The notes beneath the pieces are model-generated. The model was not told where the DNA came from. It ran no database searches and saw only the letters and a program-made list of their open reading frames with translations. A stretch of DNA of 6,010 bases. Source: Victivallales bacterium. Lineage in GTDB: Bacteria > Verrucomicrobiota > Lentisphaeria > Oligosphaerales > Oligosphaeraceae. Below are positions 1 through 5,203 of this stretch, one piece after another (position 1 is the stretch's first letter; every line of letters starts with the position of its first letter). Location: NCBI GenBank assembly GCA_017538465.1, contig JAFYIW010000186.1, positions 1 through 6,010 of the forward strand, read 5' to 3'. Position numbers and translations under genes: made by a program.

Positions 1-22
1 AGAGGTTAGTTTTAAGTCATTA

Positions 23-96
23 GGCCCTCAGGTCTCAGGCCCTCAGGACCTCAAACCAAAACTTTACCCTTTGCCCTTTCAACTTTAAACTCTGCC
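23..96. repeat. Degenerate heptad-period tandem repeat array at the 3' end of nifS
   Basis: On the plus strand, 62-96 divides exactly into five heptads: CTTTACC, CTTTGCC, CTTTCAA, CTTTAAA and CTCTGCC. Before it, 23-53 holds four related 7- or 8-base units (GGCCCTCA, GGTCTCA, GGCCCTCA, GGACCTCA), separated from the CTTT block by a short A-rich linker. The array overlaps the end of nifS: the TAA stop (85-87) lies inside the CTTTAAA unit. Positions 1-22 show nothing I can name. No gene is visible in 1-84. The array may continue beyond the left edge. Confidence 0.8.
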
Positions 97-1260
97 AAAG
101 GGCGAGAGGTCGCGGAGATTGCGGATGACGGGCGGCATCACTTCCAATACGCGGTCGATTTCTGCCTCGGTGTTGTAGTGCGAGAGGCTGAAGCGGATGC
201 TGCCGTGGAGCGCCTTGTAGTCCAGACCCAGTGCCCGCAGGACATGGGAGGGCTCCAGGGAGCCGGTGGTGCAGGCGGAGCCGGAGGAGGCGCAGATATG
301 CGCGCGGTCCCAAAGGCGCAGGAGAATGGCCTCGCCTTCGATATATTTGAAGCCGATATTGACGGTGTTGGGCAGCCGATGCTCCACATCGCCATTCACG
401 GCGGCGTCGGGGCAGGTGGCCAGCAGGCCGTCCTGAAGTTTGTCACGCAGGGCCTTGACGCGGGTGTTCTCTTCCTCAAGATTGTCGGCGGCCATTTCGG
501 CGGCCTTGCCGAGTCCGGCGATGTAGGCGACATTTTCGGTGCCGGCGCGGAGCTGGTGTTCCTGATGACCGCCAGTCAAGTACGGTGCGAAAGGCGAGAA
601 ACGGCGTTTGAAGAGCACGCCGATGCCCTTGGGCGCATGAAACTTGTGACCGGAGAGCGAGAGGAAATCCACATCCCTGAGGTCGTTGGCCAGATCGATT
701 CTGACCTTGCCGATGGCCTGCACGGCGTCCGTGTGGAAGAGGGCGCCTTTGGCGTGGGCGAGGCGGGCCAGTTCGCGGATGGGATAGAGGTTCCCGATTT
801 CGTTGTTGGCGAACATCACGCTGACCAGCGCGGTGTCCTCGGAGATGAGCGCCTTCGCCTCGTCGAGGTCGATGCGCCCGAATTTGTCCACGCTGAGGTA
901 GTCCACGTGGATTCCGGCATATTTGACCAGGTCGCGGCAGGTGTTCAGAATCGCGGGATGTTCGACGGCGGTGGTAAGGATGCGGCGACGGCCCGCCTGC
1001 GTCTTGACTGCGCTGCGCAAGGCGGCGTTGTCGGACTCGCTGCCGCAGCTGGTGAAGATAATCTCCTCCGGCTCGGCTCCCAGCAGCGCGGCCATCTGCC
1101 CGCGGGCATGGGCAATCGCGTGAAGCGGCTCGCTGGCAAAGGGATAGATGCTCGATGCATTCGCGTATTCGGAGGTCAGGAAGGGCTTCATCACCTCGAA
1201 GACCTCTGGCGCCACCGCGGTCGTGGCATTGTTGTCCAGATAGATGACAGGCTCGGACAT
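85..1260 (-). CDS. nifS: NifS-type cysteine desulfurase
   Basis: PLP-dependent enzyme that converts L-cysteine to L-alanine and holds the sulfur as a persulfide for delivery to the Fe-S scaffold NifU. The 391 residues are normal length for the family. It opens with the class V aminotransferase motif YLDNNATT (residues 7-14). His101 follows in the VEHPAI stretch, then Asp178 and Gln181 (HTDAVQ) for cofactor binding, and the Schiff-base lysine Lys206 in SLSGHKFHAPKG. The catalytic cysteine is Cys330 in SSGSACTTGSLEPSHVL, the form typical of NifS (group I) rather than SufS. The RAGTEN phosphate-binding motif is at 238-243. ATG at 1258-1260 starts 20 bases after the nifU stop, so the two are almost surely cotranscribed; no clear Shine-Dalgarno is visible in that gap. 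Its TAA stop and last codons are made of heptad-repeat DNA. Calling it nifS rather than iscS rests on the three-domain NifU partner; no nitrogenase gene is in view, so a housekeeping role is likely. Confidence 0.96.
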   Translation of the reverse strand: MSEPVIYLDNNATTAVAPEVFEVMKPFLTSEYANASSIYPFASEPLHAIAHARGQMAALLGAEPEEIIFTSCGSESDNAALRSAVKTQAGRRRILTTAVEHPAILNTCRDLVKYAGIHVDYLSVDKFGRIDLDEAKALISEDTALVSVMFANNEIGNLYPIRELARLAHAKGALFHTDAVQAIGKVRIDLANDLRDVDFLSLSGHKFHAPKGIGVLFKRRFSPFAPYLTGGHQEHQLRAGTENVAYIAGLGKAAEMAADNLEEENTRVKALRDKLQDGLLATCPDAAVNGDVEHRLPNTVNIGFKYIEGEAILLRLWDRAHICASSGSACTTGSLEPSHVLRALGLDYKALHGSIRFSLSHYNTEAEIDRVLEVMPPVIRNLRDLSPFGRV

Positions 1261-1280
1261 GATAGGATGATCTGCAAAAA

Positions 1281-2201
1281 TTACTGCACTTGAACAACCG
1301 AGATGGCAGGCGAGACCTTTTCGCGCAGCTTCGCCTCAATCCAATGTTCGATGGTCTTGTCCGCAATGGCGCAGGTTGCGCAACGGCCCTGAAGTTTGAC
1401 CTGGACCTTGTCGCCATTCACATCGACCAATTCGGCATCGCCGCCATCGGCCTTGAGTCCCGGGCGGATTTCGATGTCAAAGACTTGCTGGATGAGCCGC
1501 ATCTTCTGGAAGGGCGTCAACGGCCCGGCGTTCTCCTTCACGGTGTCGGCCGCGCTTTTGCCCAGTTCGGCGACCTGTGTTTCCAATGCCTTCGCCTCGT
1601 GGTCGAGGTGCTCGTGCGCCAGCTCGTTGTCCAGAATCTGCTGGATTTCCTCGTGGCAACCGCCGCACCCGCCGCCGGCCTTGGTGTAGGCGGTCACCTG
1701 CTCGACGGTCTTGAGGTGGTTCAGGCGGATGACCTCGCGGATTTTTCCTTCGGTGACATTGAAGCACTGGCAAATCACGCGGTCCATGCCTTCTGGCTCG
1801 TTGGTACCGGGCAGCTGGTATTCGGGATGCTTCTTGCGGATGTCGGCAAGCGCCGCCTGGAAGGCCTCCATGCCCATCACCGAGCAGTGCATCTTCGCCT
1901 CGGGAAGGCTTCCCAGATAGTCCGCGATGTCCTGATTGGTGAGCTTTGCGGCCTCCTCGACCGTCTTGCCCTTCAGCAGTTCCGTGAGGGCGGAGGCCGA
2001 GGCGATGGCCGAGGCGCAGCCGAAGGTCTGGAAGCGCGCATCGGCGATGCGCTTCTTGTCCTCAGTCAACTTCACCGAGAGCTTCATCGCGTCGCCGCAG
2101 ATGATGTTGCCCACCTCGCCGATGCCATCGGCGTCCTCCAAAATGCCGACGTTGCGCGGATTCTGAAAATGGTCCTTGACCTTGTCGGTGTAATCCCACA
2201 T
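1281..2201 (-). CDS. nifU: NifU Fe-S cluster assembly scaffold, three-domain form
   Basis: Scaffold on which Fe-S clusters are built with sulfur from NifS before transfer to apoproteins. The 306 residues show the full three-domain NifU layout. The N-terminal IscU-like domain (about 1-125) has cluster ligands Cys35 (ICGDAM), Cys62 (FGCASAIASASALTE) and Cys106 (KMHCSVMG), the same positions I recall for Azotobacter vinelandii NifU, plus the conserved Asp37. The central BFD-like [2Fe-2S] domain (about 140-195) has Cys144 and Cys146 (ICQCFNV) and Cys179 and Cys182 (GGGCGGC). A charged linker (about 196-228) leads to the C-terminal Nfu domain (about 230-306), with ADGGDAEL and the CATC pair Cys274/Cys277. 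The start MWDYTDKVKDHF matches the family N-terminus, so ATG at 2199-2201 is secure; a weak AGAGAG lies six bases upstream. An intrinsic terminator lies just upstream (2255-2296), so nifUS probably has its own promoter in 2202-2254, although I see no convincing one. Free-living NifUS without nitrogenase occurs in other bacteria as the general Fe-S system. Confidence 0.97.
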   Translation of the reverse strand: MWDYTDKVKDHFQNPRNVGILEDADGIGEVGNIICGDAMKLSVKLTEDKKRIADARFQTFGCASAIASASALTELLKGKTVEEAAKLTNQDIADYLGSLPEAKMHCSVMGMEAFQAALADIRKKHPEYQLPGTNEPEGMDRVICQCFNVTEGKIREVIRLNHLKTVEQVTAYTKAGGGCGGCHEEIQQILDNELAHEHLDHEAKALETQVAELGKSAADTVKENAGPLTPFQKMRLIQQVFDIEIRPGLKADGGDAELVDVNGDKVQVKLQGRCATCAIADKTIEHWIEAKLREKVSPAISVVQVQ

Positions 2202-2254
2202 AAAAAACTCTCTTATGGAAATACAATTGATTCGCTTGAAAAAGGCGGTGGCGT

Positions 2255-2296
2255 AAAAAAAAGCGCATCCACACTCCCCGAGGAGAAGTGGATGCG
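2255..2296 (-). terminator. Strong intrinsic terminator after the small basic protein gene
   Basis: On the minus strand a 9-base-pair stem pairs CGCATCCAC (2296-2288) with GTGGATGCG (2272-2264). An inner CTCC/GGAG stem is capped by a 4-base loop. A run of eight T follows after one C (2262-2255). It sits 36 bases after the stop of the small basic protein gene and 54 bases before the nifU ATG, so it separates these transcription units. The plus-strand reading has no matching T-run, so it acts in one direction. Confidence 0.9.
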
Positions 2297-2331
2297 GTCT
2301 TCAAAGGCGAGAAGAGCGTGCCAGATGCGGC

Positions 2332-2487
2332 CTAGTCCTCGGGCTTGGTCTTGGGGAGGCCCCAGGGCTTGTCGCCGTCATGGAAACGGCCTTCCTTCTT
2401 GAGTTTGTCAACGCGTTCATGGCGCTTCAGGACATTGCGCTTTTCGCTGACGGCGCCTTTGGTGCGCAGGCTGGGATGGACGGACAT
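2332..2487 (-). CDS. Small basic protein, PVC-superphylum signature protein family
   Basis: A complete 51-residue ORF, ATG at 2485-2487 to TAG at 2332-2334. It starts MSVHPSLRTKGAVSEKRNVL, continues with a Lys/Arg-rich middle (KRHERVDKLKKEGRF, residues 21-35) and ends with GDKPWGLPKTKPED (38-51). By memory this fits the short basic protein described as a signature of Planctomycetes, Verrucomicrobia, Chlamydiae and Lentisphaerae: an N-terminal S-L/V-H-x-S-L start, an RNVL-x-R-x-E-R core and a final G-LPK motif. That family has been proposed to bind nucleic acid or associate with ribosomes; its exact role is unsettled. No signal peptide or membrane segment is visible. Expression signals are unusually good for this window: GAGGG seven bases before the ATG, a TATAAT upstream, and a strong terminator downstream, consistent with a short abundant transcript. 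It lies 87 bases after the sigma factor stop. Confidence 0.88.
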   Translation of the reverse strand: MSVHPSLRTKGAVSEKRNVLKRHERVDKLKKEGRFHDGDKPWGLPKTKPED

Positions 2488-2494
2488 GGTATTA

Positions 2495-2499
2495 CCCTC
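2495..2499 (-). promoter_or_regulatory. Ribosome binding site of the small basic protein gene
   Basis: GAGGG on the minus strand, seven bases before the ATG at 2487. It is the clearest Shine-Dalgarno sequence in the window and supports the start of a gene that would otherwise be judged on length alone. Confidence 0.7.
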
Positions 2500-2536
2500 G
2501 TATTCTAACGGTGAAACAAAAATTGCAATGCGGCGT

Positions 2537-2564
2537 ACTATAAATCCATTATAGGATTCTGCAA
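2537..2564 (-). promoter_or_regulatory. Probable promoter of the small basic protein gene
   Basis: The minus strand carries an exact -10 consensus TATAAT (2553-2548) and, slightly downstream, TATAGT (2542-2537). TTGCAG (2564-2559) lies 16 bases before TATAGT and could be a weak -35 for it; no good -35 precedes TATAAT. CTATAA and TTATAG form a small inverted repeat around both (2538-2554). The position, 50 to 75 bases before the ATG in the AT-rich gap after the sigma gene, fits. Which of the two -10 elements is used is not decidable by eye. Confidence 0.5.
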
Positions 2565-2574
2565 CTCAGACCGG

Positions 2575-3453
2575 CTAGTAATCGTCGTCTTCGTCGTTGT
2601 TTTCACGATTTGACTCCTCGATGGACTTCTGTTCCTCCAGGGCGTTGCGGAGCGTTTCGAGGGCCTGGTTCTGGATTTGGCGGACGCGCTCGCGGGTACG
2701 TCCGATGGAACGGGAGACCTCCTCGAGCGTCTTGGGCTTCTCGACCTTGCCGTCATCGCGGGGCAATCCGAAACGGAGCTGGAGGATGACGCGCTCGCGG
2801 TCGGGGAGCTTGTTGACCAGCTGCATCATCACCTCGAGCGTCTCGTCGTCGCGCATGAGGTCGTTTGGGGAGGCGGTCTTCTCGTCTGCGATGATGTCCT
2901 TGAACTCGCCTTCGGCGCCATTCTGGATGGGGTCGAAGAGGGAAATCGTGCTGGTTTTGCCTTGGCGCAGTCCGGAGACGGTGCGTTCTGTGAGGTTGAT
3001 TTCGTTGGCGATTTCCTTGTCCGTGGGTTCGCGTCCCAATTTCTGGGTGAGCTTCGCCTTCGCATTCTGGATTTTTCCAATCTTGCTGGCGGACTGCACG
3101 GGGATGCGGATGGTGCGGGCCTGGTTGGCCAGGGCCCGGCGCATGGACTGCTTGATCCACCAGGCGGCATAGCTGGAGAGCTTCGCGCCCTTCGACGGAT
3201 CGAATTTCTCCACCGCGCGCATCAGGCCGATGTTGCCTTCGCTGATGAGGTCCAGCAACGGCAGACCCAGTCCCTTGAAGTCGTGCGCAATCTTGACGAC
3301 AAGACGCAGGTTGCTGCTGATGAGTTGATCGCGCGCCGAATCGTCCCCTGCGGCAATGCGTTTGGCCAGTTTCGCTTCCTCCTCCTGAGAAACCAGCGGA
3401 TACTTGCCGATGCTCTGCATGTAGAGCTTCATGGTGTCATTGTCGGAAATCAT
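2575..3453 (-). CDS. Sigma-70 family RNA polymerase sigma factor, RpoD/RpoS-like without region 1.1
   Basis: Directs RNA polymerase to promoters. The 292 residues hold regions 1.2 to 4.2. Region 1.2 is near 5-38 (YMQSIGKYPLVSQEEE). Region 2 (about 43-118) includes DLISEGNIGLMRAVEKFDP and the -10-reading helix YAAWWIKQSMRRALANQ, with the RIPV motif at 116-119. Region 3 is about 122-200. Region 4 (about 212-270) includes LRFGL and the -35 helix-turn-helix TLEEVSRSIGRTRERVRQIQ. Region 1.1, found in primary sigma factors, is absent. RQIQ in place of the more usual RQIE also resembles RpoS. The C-terminus is unusual: about 20 residues (273-292) rich in Glu, Asp and Asn, ending DEDDDY. It could be a short primary sigma or a group 2 alternative; sequence alone does not decide, so no symbol is given. 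ATG at 3451-3453 is chosen because MISDNDTMKLYM reads in frame; the ATG at codon 8 is an alternative. The preceding AAAGGG is a weak ribosome binding site. Confidence 0.95.
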   Translation of the reverse strand: MISDNDTMKLYMQSIGKYPLVSQEEEAKLAKRIAAGDDSARDQLISSNLRLVVKIAHDFKGLGLPLLDLISEGNIGLMRAVEKFDPSKGAKLSSYAAWWIKQSMRRALANQARTIRIPVQSASKIGKIQNAKAKLTQKLGREPTDKEIANEINLTERTVSGLRQGKTSTISLFDPIQNGAEGEFKDIIADEKTASPNDLMRDDETLEVMMQLVNKLPDRERVILQLRFGLPRDDGKVEKPKTLEEVSRSIGRTRERVRQIQNQALETLRNALEEQKSIEESNRENNDEDDDY

Positions 3454-3465
3454 GATAGTTTACCC

Positions 3466-3485
3466 TTTTTTGCCTCGCAAAAAAA
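3466..3485. other. AT-rich hairpin in the leader of the sigma factor gene
   Basis: TTTTTTGC (3466-3473) and GCAAAAAA (3477-3484) are inverted around a CTC loop, ending 12 bases before the sigma ATG. It could form a weak AU hairpin in the sigma mRNA leader next to its poor ribosome binding site, or be chance in an AT-rich gap. The whole 125-base gap 3454-3578 is clearly more AT-rich than the flanking genes and presumably holds the sigma promoter, which I could not place. Confidence 0.35.
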
Positions 3486-3537
3486 CTTCAAGTGTTTTTT
3501 GGTGACCCCCAATGGTCCGCAGAAATAACGGATAACT

Positions 3538-3571
3538 CCAGAAAATTATTGACACTTCTGGAAAATTTTCC
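3538..3571. other. Overlapping inverted repeats after pyrK
   Basis: CCAGAA (3538-3543) and TTCTGG (3556-3561) form an inverted repeat with a 12-base loop, and GGAAAATTTTCC (3560-3571) is a perfect 12-base palindrome overlapping its arm. They lie 8 to 41 bases past the pyrK stop, upstream of the sigma gene. They could be a terminator lacking a T-run, or an operator for the sigma promoter. The palindrome is notable but short. Confidence 0.4.
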
Positions 3572-3578
3572 GATGTTT

Positions 3579-4373
3579 TTACTCCCAGCAGACCTCCGTA
3601 CTTTCAAAGACCGGTCCGTCTGCACAGGAACGTCGATAGGACCATCCCTGTGGTGTGTCAGGGGTCTTGCATTTGATGACGCAGCCAAAGCATGCTCCGA
3701 CGCCGCAGCACATGATCTCATCCAGACTGACTTGGCAATGCGTGACCGAGAACTGCTCGGCCATGAAGCTGACGGCCTTGAGCATCGGCTTGGGGCCGCA
3801 GGCGGCCAGCCAGGCGTCGGGATGGCGTTTCAATTCCGTTTCAAGGAGCGCTGTGATGCGGCCAGGCATGCCGTAGGAGCCGTCATCGGTGGAAATTCCG
3901 ACTTGGCAGCCGATCCGGCGGAATTCCTCCTCCAGGAGAATGTCGGCCTGCGAACGCGCTCCCAGGAGAACAAGTGGTGCGGGATTGCCTCGGGCGACTG
4001 TCCAGTGGGCGCAGAAGAGCATCGCCGCGCAGCCATATCCACCGCCGAGAAGACAGCATGGGCGGTCGGAGGGCAATTCGGCGAAACCATGGCCGAGGGG
4101 ACCCAGGATATTCAGGGGAGTGCCAGGAGAGGCCTGGGCGAGAGCCTCAGTGCCCGCGCCGACGGTCTTGTAAACCAATGTCATCACCGTTCCATTCACA
4201 TCGCAGATACTGAAAGGGCGCCGCAGAATATGACCTTCCAGTTGGGGAATCTGCACCTGGACAAATTGTCCAGGACGGGCCGCTTTGGCCAAGTCGCCGA
4301 GGTCAATCGTGAGGCGATGGTATGCCCCATGAAGGCATTCGTTGGTGAGGATTGGCGAGGAAAGCTGTAACAT
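3579..4373 (-). CDS. pyrK: Dihydroorotate dehydrogenase B electron transfer subunit PyrK
   Basis: In class 1B dihydroorotate dehydrogenase, PyrK carries FAD and a [2Fe-2S] cluster and passes electrons from PyrD to NAD+ in pyrimidine synthesis. The 264 residues fit the family. An N-terminal flavodoxin-reductase beta barrel (about 1-100) has GQFVQV and the FAD motif RRPFSI (51-56). The nucleotide-binding domain starts at LLGGGYG (108-114) and ends with ACGPKPML (191-198). The C-terminal cluster motif is CGVGACFGC with Cys223, Cys228 and Cys231, then Cys250 in RSCADGPVF, the spacing expected for PyrK. An additional Cys222 sits beside the first ligand. No pyrD lies in the window, so its partner must be elsewhere or beyond the edge; a related ferredoxin-NADP reductase subunit is the main alternative, but the C-terminal CADGPVF pattern favours PyrK. 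ATG at 4371-4373 has no Shine-Dalgarno: the leader is a pyrimidine-rich heptad array reaching to three bases before the ATG. Confidence 0.9.
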   Translation of the reverse strand: MLQLSSPILTNECLHGAYHRLTIDLGDLAKAARPGQFVQVQIPQLEGHILRRPFSICDVNGTVMTLVYKTVGAGTEALAQASPGTPLNILGPLGHGFAELPSDRPCCLLGGGYGCAAMLFCAHWTVARGNPAPLVLLGARSQADILLEEEFRRIGCQVGISTDDGSYGMPGRITALLETELKRHPDAWLAACGPKPMLKAVSFMAEQFSVTHCQVSLDEIMCCGVGACFGCVIKCKTPDTPQGWSYRRSCADGPVFESTEVCWE

Positions 4374-4376
4374 TGC

Positions 4377-4418
4377 AATGAGGAGTGAGGAATGAGGAAT
4401 GGGGAATGAGGGGGCTGG
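4377..4418. repeat. Heptad tandem repeat filling the spacer before pyrK
   Basis: Plus-strand heptads in exact phase: AATGAGG (4377-4383), AGTGAGG, AATGAGG, AATGGGG and AATGAGG (4405-4411), followed by GGGCTGG (4412-4418). The array touches the stop codon of the kinase-like gene (4419-4421) and ends three bases before the pyrK ATG. Seen in the mRNA sense it is CCUCAUU-type units, rich in CCUC and with no ribosome binding site. Confidence 0.85.
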
Positions 4419-5198
4419 TCAGCGATGGTTGCGGTTAGCCAGGCGCTTTTCCGCTCCACGGAGGAGGCTCGCAATGGCCGTGCTGGAGATTCTGCCGGTC
4501 AGCCGCTGGTATTCGTTCAGGAAAGCGGGGGGAATTCGGTCGTCCTCGAAACGTCGCAGCAGACTGTAGGTCATCTGGGCGAGATTGCGCTTCTGGTAGT
4601 GCCAGCGAATCGGTGGCAGGGGGCGCCATGTGCGGTCGTTGTCCAGAAAGACGAGATGTCTCGTGGATGGATTGATGCAGAGGTTCCGTAGGATGAAGTC
4701 GCCGTGGGCAAAGCCAGCCGTGTGGAAACGCGCGGTCTCGGTGGCAAGGATGCGAATGAGTTCGTCTGGAGAGTCGCCTGGTTCGTCCCATAGATTCGGT
4801 CGCGGAATCTCCAGAGAGACAAAAATGTCGTGAGGATAGCCATGCTGACGCCGCCGTGCGGCCAGGACAGGCACGGGACAGGCGAAGCCCGCCGCAAGAA
4901 GCTTTTGGGAGATGCGCCAGGTCGCCAATGCGCGGGATGGCCGGAAGACCCACTTGGCCCAGGAGAGCCATTCGCGCCCCATGAGCCCTGCGTCCGTCAA
5001 GGCACGGATGTATTTCAGATAGACGACTCCCAACGGCGTCTCGACTCGGCGGACCTCACGGGATGGATAGGCGACAATGGTGGTTCTTGGATGAATCTGC
5101 AGCCAGGCGTCAAGGTCTTGGAACTCCTTTTGCCAGGCCTCGTCGGAGACATAGCCATCCCACCCATTCTCCGTGTGGAAATGCAAGCCGGTCTTCAT
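4419..5198 (-). CDS. Lipopolysaccharide core / Kdo kinase-like protein
   Basis: Member of the eukaryotic-like kinase fold group that includes WaaP, KdkA and InaA, which phosphorylate sugars of the LPS inner core at the cytoplasmic face of the inner membrane. Numbered from the upstream TTG (5205-5207), the protein has 262 residues; from the ATG at 5196-5198 it has 259. Lys65 (VYLKYI) is the likely ATP-binding lysine. The catalytic loop is HGDFILRN (His168, Asp170, Asn175). The metal-binding motif is FLDNDR (Asp189, Asp191), where relatives usually have DFD. No membrane segment is seen. I prefer the ATG because ATG is the commoner start and it follows the upstream stop by five bases; the TTG overlaps that stop as TTGA, and neither has a ribosome binding site. 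Either way translation is probably coupled to the upstream repressor gene. The substrate cannot be read from sequence, and an InaA-like stress protein or another small-molecule kinase is possible. Confidence 0.82.
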   Translation of the reverse strand: MKTGLHFHTENGWDGYVSDEAWQKEFQDLDAWLQIHPRTTIVAYPSREVRRVETPLGVVYLKYIRALTDAGLMGREWLSWAKWVFRPSRALATWRISQKLLAAGFACPVPVLAARRRQHGYPHDIFVSLEIPRPNLWDEPGDSPDELIRILATETARFHTAGFAHGDFILRNLCINPSTRHLVFLDNDRTWRPLPPIRWHYQKRNLAQMTYSLLRRFEDDRIPPAFLNEYQRLTGRISSTAIASLLRGAEKRLANRNHR

Positions 5199-5203
5199 GG
5201 TGG

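Noticed and set aside
178..1293. Long plus-strand open frame of 371 codons opposite nifS
   Set aside because: It is Gly/Val/Ala-rich with no recognizable motif and lies antisense to nifS, whose catalytic motifs are complete. Long antisense frames are common opposite GC-rich genes.
2202..2254. Promoter for nifU (TTCAAG and CATAAG)
   Set aside because: The match is weak at both elements, and CATAAG is so near the ATG that the leader would be almost absent. A promoter is expected here, but I cannot place it.
1290..2402. Plus-strand open frame of 370 codons opposite nifU
   Set aside because: It mirrors nifU, which has all its cysteine motifs, and runs on through the terminator hairpin and into the small basic protein gene.
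3549..3577. Plus-strand promoter with exact TTGACA at 3549-3554
   Set aside because: The hexamer 17 bases later is GATGTT, a poor -10, and no plus-strand gene follows.
3492..4370. Plus-strand open frame of 292 codons opposite pyrK
   Set aside because: No domain is recognizable and it is antisense to a PyrK with intact FAD and Fe-S motifs.
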